Positions 47,101 to 58,656 of a DNA stretch of 64,000 bases are shown here, piece by piece. The position numbers and the translations under genes were made by a program. How positions within the stretch are numbered: the stretch's first letter is position 1; each line of letters starts with the position of its first letter. The notes below the pieces were generated by a model. That model was given only the letters and a program-made list of their open reading frames with translations. It had not been told where the DNA came from and searched no databases. The stretch is from contig WBMV01006646.1 in assembly GCA_013396655.1 (NCBI GenBank), positions 434,001 through 498,000 on the forward strand, read 5' to 3'. This DNA comes from Campylorhamphus procurvoides. Taxonomy: Eukaryota > Chordata > Aves > Passeriformes > Dendrocolaptidae.

Positions 47101-50100
47101 AGAGATTAATGAAGAGATTGTGCCCTGACAGCAAGAGGTACTGAACTCACCTACCACTTCTATTTTATGTCTGTGAACACAAGAAGAGAAATATCTTAGA
47201 GATAAGGGCATTTCTAACAATTTAGGTGTCAAAGTTCAGGTATTTCTATTTGAAATTCATGGTTTAAATTTGAAGAGAGACACAATTAGTGTTTTTTTCT
47301 AAGATCTGGGTGCAGCATTTTACTTTTATCAGTTTATTTAGCAGATTCAAACTACCCTGAAGCAAAAAATAAATGTATTGAGTCTTTTCACTTTTCTGTT
47401 ATTTCTATCTAACCAACCTTCTATCACCAACTAAAAATAAAACAAAACATTGCTATTGCCATTGTTATTAGTATAATGATTAAGTCTAAAAATCGAGTCC
47501 ACATATCCCAATTTTCCTACAGTTAAGATCTGTGGCAATACAGAATTCCAGGTCAGATCATTTGTATATGATGATTAGGAGAGACCATGAGACCACAGCA
47601 TCTGTAGCACCTGTGCATCTACACACAGTACAAGCACCACTGCCATCAGATGAACTGCATAATGAAATGCCTGACAAGAACTGAACCCAAACTTGTCACC
47701 TGTTCCAGCTGAACAAAGAGCAAGCACATTGTTAGCCAAGGCTGTGAGAGCTGTACCAGCGCTGGCCCCGTGGCCACTAGGGGAAGTCACAGCATCGCAC
47801 ACAGACTGATTTCAGCTGTCCCCACCTCTGTAACACTGAATAACCAGCATCTATTCCCACACTCCTCCTCCTTCCCAGACCTTCTGCACTTCGAGGGGAA
47901 GGTCTCAAATCTACCCTTTAATAATATGGCCCGCATCTCTGTAGTAGGCTTTGAGTCCCTGAACAACTATAGGATGTCAGGTCATGCTCTGAAGCTGTCC
48001 TTACAGTGAGCTGCCATTGTGGGAAACATTTGCACATCACTTGTGCAGAGCTAAAGGCACTGCTGCTGCCAGGGCATGACAAGACTGGTGTTCTGTGGAA
48101 GATTTCCATCATGCAGAACACCACATCAGCTGTCCCCTACAGCTAGGGAGCAGTGCCAGAGTCGAGTTCAGACATCCTGGGCACAGCATCTCCACCTGTT
48201 AATGCTGTATTAATCCATCAATCCTTTCTGCAAGCTTGCCAAGATCCCACAAAACTTGATGCAGAGACCCTGCTAAATTTTGCACCACAGTAGTTCTGTT
48301 CCAGAGCCACCTGGGAGAGCAGCTGTATTGCAGACCTAGTGTCAGCCTGCCTATTATCAGAGGCAGATAATTTTAAAGCTTCAGATTTTTACAGCCAAAA
48401 TTAACAGTGATTTTCAACTCACTTCTTGAATTCTGTGAAGTACTGGCCCACATACAGTCTGCTTAGAAAGCAACACTTCTAAGACACCTAGTTACAGCCA
48501 TTGTGGCACAGCAAAAACTACAGTCCTCTCTCTGTGACCTGGATGTTCTCTACAGGGAGCTGTATAACCCTGAAATGCACCAATACTAAATAATAGCAGT
48601 TTAGGACTTAAAAATGGTTCTTCTGAAAAACATTTGAGCTTTCATTTCAGCAGCAGGTTCAAAAAGAGTTTCCAGGTGGCAAAGGCACCTCCTCACGGTG
48701 GACAGTAGAGATGCTCCCAGACCAGTGGGGAATGGGATAAGAGGCCAAGCTGTACACTCCCCAACACCCACTGACGGATGGCTTGAATTGTTCTGATTGT
48801 GCAGCTACTGATCAACTACCAAGGACTGTATGATTTTCACAGCCCAAAAACACAGCTGTTGTGCTGTCTCACAAGAGCAGTACTTACCTTCCATCATGGT
48901 CACTGGATCTTCCATTTTGGGCCGTAATATATTTGGTCCAAATACTGTAGCCAGATTCTGGACACTCATCTTGTTAATGCTGGAGTGAGCCTGAACTTCA
49001 TCAAGGAACCTTGAAAAGTCCCCCAAGAAAAATCAAAGGAGGAGGGGAATAATAAGTAAGTCACTTCTCAAACTGTAAGCATTCTGAGGCAGGGAGAGTT
49101 TAGTGTTATCTTCATACAACCCTGACACCTGAAATGATTCTAGGGACTAATGCAGCTTAGCTATGCAGTAACCCCAGATCTCTTCTGGTGTATGAATCAG
49201 AGAACACAGGATGGTTTCTGCTAGAAGTACCCATCTAGCAGGGATCCAGCCTTCTACTGGGTCTGAAAGGATAGATTTTCACATTTTTATAGGAATTCTC
49301 CAATTACACAGATTGACTTCAGCCAGCTTTCACTTAAAATAACTGTAAGTGATAGAAGTAAAACGACTTATCAGTCATCTCCTTGCCCTAGAACTAGCAG
49401 TCTGTGGAAAGAGCTTTGTGGCTGGGCTTGAATCTAACAAAATACAGATCACAGAATCATAGAATGGTTTGGGTTGGAAGAGACCTTTAAAGATCCTCTT
49501 ATTCCAACTTCCAGATAAAGAGGCAGCCCAAAAAGTGGGAGAATCAGTGCACAGATGCGGGGAGACCAGGTGGAGTCCTGGTAATCCAAGAGGAAGCCAC
49601 TCCTAACCCCACTTCCAAACCAGAGCAGATGCCAGACTGGCTATTCTGACTGCACCTGCTACTCAGCTTGTGTCACAAATCTTCCAAGTGTGCTATACCT
49701 GGAAAAAATGTCTTTCTTTAGTGGTCTGTAAGTGATTCTGAAATAAACAATATAACGTATTAGTATCATTCATGCCTGCTGCCAAGGCTGTGGGTGACAG
49801 TAATTTGCTTGGCTGATGCTCTTGGATAAACCAAGAGTTTCCTTCAGGCAGGCTGTTTGTTCACCTTCACATGTTTTATAGGAGCAGTAACTTACACGTA
49901 AGTGATGCCCAAATATTCATACATTCAGAGTATATTATTTGCATGTAAGACAACCCCACAAAACTGAGAGACTTTTCCAAGTGTTAATTAATTTCACTTA
50001 CTTGCATATGTATTTGAGGAGGTTGTAGTTGGCTTGGGGCAAATTCTTCACCTGTCTAACCAGTTCTTGGGTACCCTAAGGGACAGGAAGAACAAGAAGG

Positions 50101-53100
50101 AGAGCTATTAATGTAAATGCTGTGAAGCAGACGTGACTTTCCTTCAGTAGTACCAAGTACTCTTTCCATAGCCAAATGCAGAACAACAGATGATAACACA
50201 AGGACACTCTGCTTTAAAAGAGGTGTCATCTAATGCATTGTGCCCTATCAAGAAAACAACATCTGGAACTTGATTTCAGTGGAAATCCTCCAGTCATCCT
50301 TAATGTAGAAGCCTTCAGTTAGTGAGGCCAGCCAGCCTTCAAAGCCCACCCACTGGCATCAGCAGCACTGTACCAGGAGGTGTGCCTTTGCAGTACCTGG
50401 CCTATTGGAAACTTCGAGGCATGGAGTGCAGTATAAATACATTGCAATAATGCTCAAGTGAGCAGAGGAGAGTTTTTCTGAAAAAAGCTAAATGACACTC
50501 CAAGTCAACTACCTCCTTTTTGATAACCTACTTCCACTTGCACTCATTATGACTCATTATGTGAGGACATATTTCCTCACAAAATTTCTGTCTTTACATT
50601 AAAATGTAAGATGAGATATCAGCTGAAGGAATGACTTAAAACCCCAAAGCTATTTAATCATATAACAAAAACCTCTGACTCAGAAGGCTATTGTCCTGCT
50701 ACAGTCCCAAACATCATTTGCTTATTCCTGTCCATGCTGCAGTTGCCCTGGAGATTTATTTATTTTTTGAGACAACTAAACCTTTTGTGGAAAAATAGAT
50801 ACCAAAGCACATTTATGAAGAGTGACAGCTGCTAATGAATGATGGAGGGCTGCTAACTAATGATGGAGAAATTCCAGAAGCAACTGGTTCTGAGGCAAAG
50901 AAGTGCAGTTGGACATGCATTTCAAACTCTCTTCAATTTATTAAGGACTATTAGGGAGGGAATTCTGTTGGCCAGACTCTTACAAGATCTTCCTGATTTC
51001 TCTAGTCCAGACAAGTCAGAAAGATCCAGAGAGCAGTCTCTATTCCTGCCTTTCTCCTTAATGTCCTAAATGTATAGGTACTTCTTTATTCTGTACGTCT
51101 CAGCACAAAAAAAAAGTTCTCTAATAAAAACCCGAAACTTAAAACACAATTCTTAAAAGCACCAGGCCCTTTATAATTCCTTAGCTTAAACACCATGCTG
51201 TTTTAACAGTGACAACAATGAAGACAGCAATAAAGGGCCAGTCACTTTTGAAAATCACAATCCTCTTTTTTTAACTTCTGAAAATTTTTGAATCAATGAC
51301 AGCTGCTATTGATGAGAAGGTTAAGGTCAGTTGTTCAGGTCAACCAGCTTTCAAGTGGCAAGTTTGAACCAGAAATAGGTGAGCTAACAGACCTAATTCC
51401 CTCTTGAATTTTGCTCTGTAACCCAATTTATTTCAAATAAGGAAATCAAAATGGTATTTGGCACTATATTTCAAGTGCTCTGAATTAAAATACCATGGCT
51501 CCACTGGATGCAAGAGGAGGCTTTAGAAAGAAAACTGCAGGCAGCTGTGAGCAGCAGGGAACATGACCTAAAGGGACAAGATGCTACCTGAAAGAAAAAA
51601 GGTTCTAAAAATTTATCATCCATGCTCTGTCACAAGAAACCTCAAATATGGTATTACGCAGAAAGTATCTTCATATTCATCAAGGTAGAAACACCTGCCA
51701 GGTAAAAAAAAAAAGCTCTTTTCTCCTGCTGCAGCATTTATTGGCTCTGCCACAGATTTGTACCCACCAACCACCTGAACTGCAGAGGGCAGAAGGCTGA
51801 GCCTGTAACACCACAGCAAAAGTAAAAAGTCAAGGTAAACAAGCTTGAAACTGCTGAATTAACAAATAGCACTGACCATGCCTATGGCTGCAACCCAGCA
51901 AGCAATAGAAGAACTGCACTGTAATTCATGGTGGGATTTTTCAGTAACAACCTTTACCTCCTTGAAAATGCTGCTTTCCAACAAATTATCCCAAACCCAA
52001 AGGTTTTATAATGTGTGTAACAGATCAGCACCACTTCAGAGCTTCTAGTTTGGCTGGAAAACTAGCAACACTTTAGATGTTCATCCCAATTCAGAGCCCT
52101 CTTTAAAAACTCAAACCCACATGTTCAATCCACTGAACTGCTGTGTGCATCTCTAGAGTACAGACACCAGTGAAAGCTAAACCAATATCATGTCACGTCA
52201 GCTTAGACTCAAATGAGTTTTTAGACATTTGAAGATCTCTCTTTCTCTAAAATTGTTTTTCATTTTTGATCCCAACTCCAAATCAGTCAAAATTGGAATC
52301 AAATTTTTTTAATGCTGCAGGCCTGCTGAGATACCTGGAGACCTCAGGACAGCCTAAGGTCCCCGTTATGTTCCTGTTTGCATTCAAACAGCAGAGATGA
52401 GTTGGGTGAAGAATGAAGATGAAAAGCAATTTGAATGAAAAACTGAAAGCTTAGCGCAGTGCTGGAGTTAGGCCAAGCTAAAATCATCATAACTTCTATC
52501 CATTGTCACAGTGCAGCAGCATGAGATGCCAACAGCTTTATTCAAATGGGTATTTTGCCTTGAGCAATTCTGGTTTTATTGGGTAAGGGGGTGTGTGCAA
52601 AATGAAAGAAAATTATATTCCAAGTCTAAAAGTCTCATTAAAAACTTCCAAGTAAAAAATTAAACCAAAACAGTACTTCAAAATTAAACCAATAAGATTA
52701 CATTTTGTTTCAAAATACTTTTACAAAATAAAATGTTTGATTTTTCAATTCCTTGCTTATCATTATGTGTTAAAAACTACAGTTTCAATGAAACCACATT
52801 TCTAAGCAGGGGGATTTTCCACGTGGGAGGCAGATAGTCAGGCCCACAGGCTAGGTATGACTGTGCTCCATTCTGCTCCACATGCTATTGTGCACGTACA
52901 GCATCTCCACCCTTGGTGTGGGCATTCCACCTTCCTTTCTGAAAAAGTAAACAGCCCTTGTTGAGATTCCAGATTTCCTTGGGGGAAAAAAGTTGCTTAT
53001 GTTTACAACAGCAGCTTAACAAAACAACTCTGTGCTATGAGCAGTGCCGTATTTTGCAAGTCTTCCTTTTGGCTATCTGGTGCTCCCCATCACCTTTCTA

Positions 53101-56100
53101 ATCCAAAGAGAATTCCATACTACAAGTCATTTGAGTCTGATCTCGCTCCCACAGAACTAACACAGATGTTGCTTCCCAATCTGCTTCAGCCTGTGCAGGC
53201 AAAATCAGGCAAACAACATAGTTAATAAGCTGAGCAGTGATATAAAATTATGTTTGCCCAATCTGGCAGTGTCTCTACTCTTGTGCAATAGTGCTTAATG
53301 GATCCAAAACTTCACAGTCTGCACATCTTATGACCAACATGAAACCAGCTCCGCTGCCTTAGAAACACTTCTGTTTCTTGTGAAATAACTGCTGTGCATT
53401 CCAACACAGCACCCTGCAGAGATGCCCGAGTTCACTGAGGGTAAGGCAGAAAATGAGCAAGTTTTGGAGCTAGTGGACACATACCCCTACCTATTAAAAG
53501 ACAACACTAGTGCACTGACACACTGATGTGGCTCTGTCCAGGATGGAAATGCATATTCATATGTGGTAATATGCTGTGTCATGTACAGGAATTTGCTGTC
53601 TCAGAGTTGACTAGAGGTTACATAATTTGAGTGTAGAGAGTAGTAAATTTACCTTTTAACCATGAAAAACTTACATTGCCACATATGCTACATTCAAGGC
53701 ATGCAAACAATATGGGCAGCATGAAGGGCAATCTCCCCAGAGCTTTCTGCCACTTGAACTGAAGGTGAACTCTGGGTTCACAGTGAAGAACAGTTTTTAC
53801 AAATCCCACCAGAAACAAAGAGAAGATGCTCTTGAGACCACACACAGAAAATGGACAGAACTGTGGACTGCAACTTACAAGCCCCTGAGGCCCTTTCCTC
53901 TTTAGCAAAGATGAGACAGTAACAGCCCTTAGAACTTCTTTAAACTTCTGTTTCAGAAGGTGGCCCATTTCCACCTGCATCAGACCGGATCCAACATGCC
54001 TCTGCAGTCAGCAAAGGACTAAGGTATCACCACAAGAACAATATGGATGAGACAGATCAAACAATCATATTGTAAATTATCCTGCTCCTCTCAAGCAGTG
54101 AGTCAAAATTTCCATGACTGCCACAGACTTGGGTTTTGTCAGCCCCTTCCCTTGACCAGAAACCACAGAGAAGAACATCATAAAAAGGTTCTGGCAAAGT
54201 ATTCATAGCATTATTTCCCCCCATTTTGGCATAAAAGAATAGTCTGCTCTTTTGTAGTGCCCTTCCTCTAAGAAATACAAAGGCCATTGCACTGGTCACT
54301 GCCTCATCCACCAAAACCTTCGGGAAGTAGAATATGCTGTTCTGATACATAAAATGGAAAACACTGGAAAAGGGAGTGATTTCATACAGATTGCTAATGA
54401 GTCAACAGCAAGGCTGGAAAAGGAACCCAGATCTCCTACCTTGGATCTCTTGCTTATTATGCTTCAGAACATCTTTGTTTAGAAGAGAGAAGCACCAGGC
54501 TACCAGAGTGACTGAAAATAAGCTCCTGCTTCAAGCAGCAGACTGTGATAATAGCATCCAATTCACAACTTCAGGAAAGTTCAGAGGAAGGTTCCCAGGG
54601 ACTCCTCTGATTTAAATCAAGATTGAAGAATGATAAGGAAAACCAAAAAACTGTACTATACTGAGTCTTGGGAACAACCTTTGAGGTAGGAGGAAGATTA
54701 GAAGGATCACTGACCTCTCCCTCATCTTTTGAGAGTAGCTGTCCACAAGAAAGAAAGTCTTCGTATTTGGCAAAGGGAATGACAGGCTCTGGCAGCTCTC
54801 GAAGGTAAAGCTTCAGGAGTGACGCCACAGTGTGAACATCTGTGTTGCTGCAATAGAGAAGAGGGAAGGAAATTTAGAAACCCACACTACCTCAAAGCTT
54901 GATGCCTTTCATTGGAGGTGCATCAAGGTCCCTCTTAGGGACAGGGACAAAGTAGGCACATGGAAGGAAGCTTTTCTGCCACAGGTTTGTGCTGGACAGG
55001 AGAGTCTCCCTGGAAACAAGGGAAAACTACCATTTTGTCAAGATATAAGTGCACCTCGGCCAACACGGGCAGTGGAAGGGATATGCCCATGCTACTGCTT
55101 AAGGCAGTGTGGCACTGTGATTCCTCAGCCAATGTGGATCAGGAATGTGAGCAATACAGTCCAAGCAAGTGCACAGTGATCACACAGCATTGACAATAGA
55201 GCTCTGCTCCTGATTCCATGAAACACAACCTCTGAGGCTCCCACTGATCCTTCCTGATACTCTCCCCAGCCAGCACACGCATACATCTGATGCGCCAGAC
55301 TCCCAAGTGTCCTGGTCAATGATTAAGAAAAAACAGAGGAAGCTGCATTTCCTCCAGGTCCTCCATTGCCATTTGGCATGGCTGCCTGGCTTGTGGGTCA
55401 CATCTCCTCCCCCAGACTGTGGTATCTGGCATTTCCTAGCCCATCTGTTACAACAGGATATCAACTTTTATTTTTTTCTCCCAATCCAGGAAGTTCTTTT
55501 TCCTCTTCTCTCTCCTTTGCTTTAAGGTGGGGTTGAGGTGTCAGATCCCACGATGAAGATGCGTGTGTTCTTCCCTTACCAGGTATCCAGCTTTTGATGT
55601 ATGGGAATACCTCTCCCTCATTCCATGTTTCCTGTTTTACAACTTTGTTAATCATTGCAGATGACCTCCTCAAAGGTTTTGACTGTTCGAAGTCTAAAGA
55701 GATTTGTCACCAGTTCCTCCCTAACCAACATTATTCGGGCAGTCTTTAGAGAAGGGAAAAACACATCATAAACACTGGGCACAGTTTCACACAGTGGCTT
55801 TCTTCAGTGAATTATAAATGTTTTACCAATGAGATCAGTACTGTTATTCTTTTCTTGTTTTTTAGTGTAGTCTTTCAGGCATGGATGGTGGATATGACTA
55901 TCACTGAGAAGCAGAGCTCAGACTGCAGCTTCAGGGCTGCTGGCTGCAGTGTGTCATCCACGACGCCATGTGAAATCCAGCCAAGCTTTCAGTGGCATGA
56001 AAGTGCAATAGGAGCAGACTGCTGTAGGTGCTTCCAAAACAGCAACACCTGGCCTTCCATAAGAACATGCATATGCATTAAAAACCCAAACTGGAAAAGC

Positions 56101-58656
56101 AAGCCTTTTAAAAATAAATGTTTTTATTATCATTCATCACAGAGATATGATCCACCGTGGGGCAGGCAAGCTATAAGCATCTGGAAAATCACTGTAGTTA
56201 CAAAAGACATCTAGAAGTGCTGACTGCAGCTAGGAAATAAGAAAGGATATTCTTTTCACTACACCTGATTTGCAAAGAAGCACAAGGATTTCACATTTCT
56301 GCTGCCCAGGTATCCCAGGCCATACATAGTGATAGTTTTAGTTACACATACAGAAAATTCTTGTTAGGAGGAGGAACATTTCACTTAGCCAGAGTGGAAC
56401 TGACTCTCCCTTGTTGCTGTGACTATACGCATACATAAGATAGACTATACATATACAAGATCAGAGGGTTCGGCCTGCAAGTTACAGTGGACAAGGTGGA
56501 AAGAGCAAAAGCCAATAACCAGGGGATCCTCAGCTGTCACCCCAGCCAGGTACCCCAGGCTTGCTTCCTTTAATTCTGTACTGAACTTTCAGTTAGCACA
56601 TTACACATCGACAATCTTAAAGGCAGGCATTCCCTTGTGGAGATCTCTAGTGCCTCTGTTAAAGGGGAGACTCAGCACTGACCTATTTAGCCAGTGCAAG
56701 TGCCTATGGAAATAAAGGTGCTTTGTGGACCGGAGGGTGGTGAGGCACTGGAATAGCTTGCGCAGAGAAGTTGTGGATGTCTCATCCCTTGAAGTGATCA
56801 AGGCCAGGTTGAATGGGCTCTGAGAAACCTGGTCTAGTGAAAGGTGTCCCTGCCCACAGCAGGGGGTTGAAACAAGATGAACTTTGGGGTCCTTTCCAAC
56901 CCAAACCATTCTACAATTCTATCCTGCTTTGGTGGAGGCTTGGCTTATCTTTGTAATAATGAAGTTAGTATAGATTAGACTGAAGTAAAACACAAAATTG
57001 AAACTGTCGTTCCTAATTAATTCCTTCCACAGATACTCCTGTTCCACAGTATAAGCATTTAATTAAGATAATTCTAATGCTGAACTAGAACACCCAGACA
57101 TTCAGTTAAAAACACAAAGTTGCTTTTTTTGAAAGAAAAGATTAAGTGAGACAATTTGATGATTTCAAACTTATTTTTTCATGAAAATATTTCTAAATGT
57201 TTGACACTTACATTTAGGGAGCACATATTGTCTGTGGTTAAGAATCAAAGAAAGGAGGATGGGTGGTCTGGGAAGCTGAGGGAAGGGAAGAATTAGAAGA
57301 ATGTTCCAAATAAACTCTAAAGATATTCTTCCCAAGATGAGACCAAACACTGTTTCTGCCCACGCAGGAGAGGGCTAGCTCTTCCTGGAGTAGTAGGCAG
57401 GGAAGTTATTAGCAATGTTGAGACTGGCTGCAGGTCCAAAGGAAGTGATGCCCTAAGGTTAATGTGCTGGTAATAGACCAGATGCCACTTGCATCATCTG
57501 GGAAAATGGCACCAGTGAGTTCCAGCAAGAAATGATGCCAGGTCTCCAAGATAAGACCCCAGATCTGATCTCACTTATGAACCTGTGACAAGCATCAGGC
57601 CAGATCTACACAATGGCCTTGGATCCAAATACCCTGTAGTTCAAGGTCTCTGTTAGGATCCAGCCCTATTTCGCAAAGCATTATTAAGGTTAGCACAATG
57701 CTGACCTTCACTCTGGGCAGCATGTACCTGTGCCAGAGCGTAGGAAATGCTAGTTACAGGGTATGGACCAGATTTGGTTGGAAGGGCCCTGAGAGTATTC
57801 ACCTTTCTGATCATTTGACTGCCTGGACTCAGGGCCAACATAGAGATAGCACAGCCAAGAGCTGCCCCTTCCCTCACTGCCCTTGGATGGAGCGCTCACA
57901 GGCAGGGCTGACACTCTCCTCACTGGAACCGGTAACTAAGCTGAGCATCTGCACAACAGCCTCTGGCATAACAGCTAAGGAAGATGTGTGAGATGGGGGT
58001 GACTATTCTGAAACCTTGTAACAAAAGAAGAGTCAAGATACTGCCCAGACAGATCTGCTGGGTTTGTGGCAAGGGAGAAGGCAACATCTTAAAGCAGTGG
58101 CACACCTAGTTCAGATCTGTCACACCCCTTTCTATGAAGAGACCACATCAACTGCTCAGTATGCTGCGCCCAAATCTAGCAATGCTTTTCATTCAACATG
58201 TGCTTAAGCTGAAACACTGGAGTAGCCCTACATAGATAAATGAGCTCGTTTTTCCCTCTGCTCAAGCACTGAACTGAGTAAAGGCCTCCACACCCAACAC
58301 CATGCAGGAGAAAGTTCTATGATCACTTCCAATAAAGAGAATGATGGTGTGGAAAGAACACATAGGCTAGGATAGCCACTGCAAGGACATTCTGGCACAA
58401 TTTATATGTCAGAGATACATCAGCCTGAATCTGGTGATGTCAACTCACCTGTCAAAAAGGGGTTTCTCTCCACAATCAAAAGAATCCTGCAGATCTTTGA
58501 CAAGATTGGCTTGTCCAGGCATCCGAAAGAGCCCCTCCTCTGTAAGACCTCGCTCCCGAATAAAATCCACACACTGTTCCACCAGCAGTGGGGCCAAGCG
58601 CTGGCCATACTTCCGCTCGTACTGTACGGTGTCCTCCAACCGCTGTCCAAAGATCC
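40907..58656 (-). CDS. ARHGAP22: ARHGAP22 Rho GTPase-activating protein, 3' part (RhoGAP domain to C-terminus)
   Basis: GTPase-activating protein that stimulates GTP hydrolysis by Rac, affecting cell shape, migration and endothelial behaviour. Exons in transcript order: 58656-58449, 54847-54715, 50075-50002, 49009-48888, 46180-45283, 41135-40907. They total 1664 nt, 553 complete residues after a split first codon. The RhoGAP domain spans the first four exons: [14 protein letters not shown] with the arginine finger (58523-58525), [13 protein letters not shown], then [17 protein letters not shown] with its conserved Asn. A Ser-rich linker follows, then a coiled coil ([20 protein letters not shown]) and the end [13 protein letters not shown]. 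The C-terminus distinguishes ARHGAP22 from paralogues ARHGAP24/25. The N-terminal PH domain found in this family is missing from the window, so the gene is partial. Human ARHGAP22 is likewise the convergent neighbour of MAPK8. Confidence 0.96.
41932..42026. repeat. Poly-C and A-rich low-complexity stretch
   Basis: Ten C followed by A/T-rich then A/C-rich sequence. No gene signal; it lies in the last ARHGAP22 intron. Confidence 0.8.
45087..45104. repeat. Poly-T tract
   Basis: A T homopolymer of about 16 in an ARHGAP22 intron about 180 nt downstream (in transcript direction) of the 898-nt exon. Confidence 0.7.
45283..46180 (-). CDS. ARHGAP22: ARHGAP22 exon: large Ser-rich linker (898 nt)
   Basis: Starts [16 protein letters not shown], the end of the GAP fold, then a long low-complexity region rich in Ser, Thr and Pro: SEENGED-like acidic patch, [47 protein letters not shown], and finally [20 protein letters not shown], which begins the coiled coil. 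The HRRTASGE patch looks like a basophilic-kinase or 14-3-3 type site (inference). Acceptor CACCCACAG, donor GTAATG. Confidence 0.95.
46181..48887 (-). other. ARHGAP22 intron before the linker exon
   Basis: 2.7 kb, GTAAGT to CACCCACAG; nothing recognised. Confidence 0.85.
48888..49009 (-). CDS. ARHGAP22: ARHGAP22 exon: RhoGAP C-terminal part
   Basis: Encodes [20 protein letters not shown], then [32 protein letters not shown] contains the asparagine that helps bind the GTPase. 122 nt; acceptor TTTTCAAG, donor GTAAGT. Confidence 0.95.
49010..50001 (-). other. ARHGAP22 intron within the RhoGAP region
   Basis: About 1 kb, GTAAGT to TTTTCAAG; carries the minus-strand CR1 tail. Confidence 0.85.
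49449..49515 (-). mobile_element. CR1 LINE 3'-end fragment in ARHGAP22 intron
   Basis: CACAGAATCATAGAATGG followed by TTTGGGTTGGAAGAGACC is the reverse complement of the classic CR1 3' end with its ATTCTATG tail. The left edge is sharp at the tail; the 5' side fades after about 65 bp. Confidence 0.85.
50002..50075 (-). CDS. ARHGAP22: ARHGAP22 exon: RhoGAP helical segment
   Basis: A 74-nt exon encoding [20 protein letters not shown] then KYIC and part of a Lys codon. Too short to stand out alone; identified by phase match to both neighbours and by the [13 protein letters not shown] pattern common to ARHGAP22/24/25. Donor GTAAGT. Confidence 0.93.
50076..54714 (-). other. ARHGAP22 intron within the RhoGAP region
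   Basis: 4.6 kb, GTCAGT to CTTAG. A short direct duplication lies at about 50827-50867; otherwise nothing recognised. Confidence 0.85.
54715..54847 (-). CDS. ARHGAP22: ARHGAP22 exon: RhoGAP middle
   Basis: Encodes [20 protein letters not shown], followed by [16 protein letters not shown] and LLSKDEGE. The [10 protein letters not shown] block is the second hallmark of RhoGAP domains, contributing to the GTPase interface. 133 nt; acceptor TATTGCAG, donor GTCAGT. Confidence 0.95.
54848..58448 (-). other. ARHGAP22 intron within the RhoGAP region
   Basis: 3.6 kb, GTGAGT to TATTGCAG; carries the plus-strand CR1 fragment. Confidence 0.85.
56716..56922 (+). mobile_element. CR1 LINE 3'-end fragment (about 205 bp)
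   Basis: From GAAATAAAGGTGCTTTGTGG through GGTGAGGCACTGGAATAG and GGTCTAGTGAAAGGTGTCCC to TCCAACCCAAACCATTCTAC and the ATTCTAT tail, collinear with the 3' untranslated end of avian CR1. Truncated at the 5' side as usual for LINEs. Lies in an ARHGAP22 intron, antisense to that gene. Confidence 0.88.
58449..58656 (-). CDS. ARHGAP22: ARHGAP22 exon: start of RhoGAP domain with arginine finger
   Basis: Encodes [37 protein letters not shown] (arginine finger as the last residue) and [10 protein letters not shown]. Acceptor CTGCCAG, donor GTGAGT. It starts with GG completing a glycine-like codon begun in an exon outside the window, matching the family's junction after the PH domain. Last codon AG|C (Ser). 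Confidence 0.95.

Noticed and set aside
50860..51069. Plus-strand open frame with Leu-rich and basic stretches
   Set aside because: Intronic, antisense to ARHGAP22, no splice signals or known motif; length within chance expectation.
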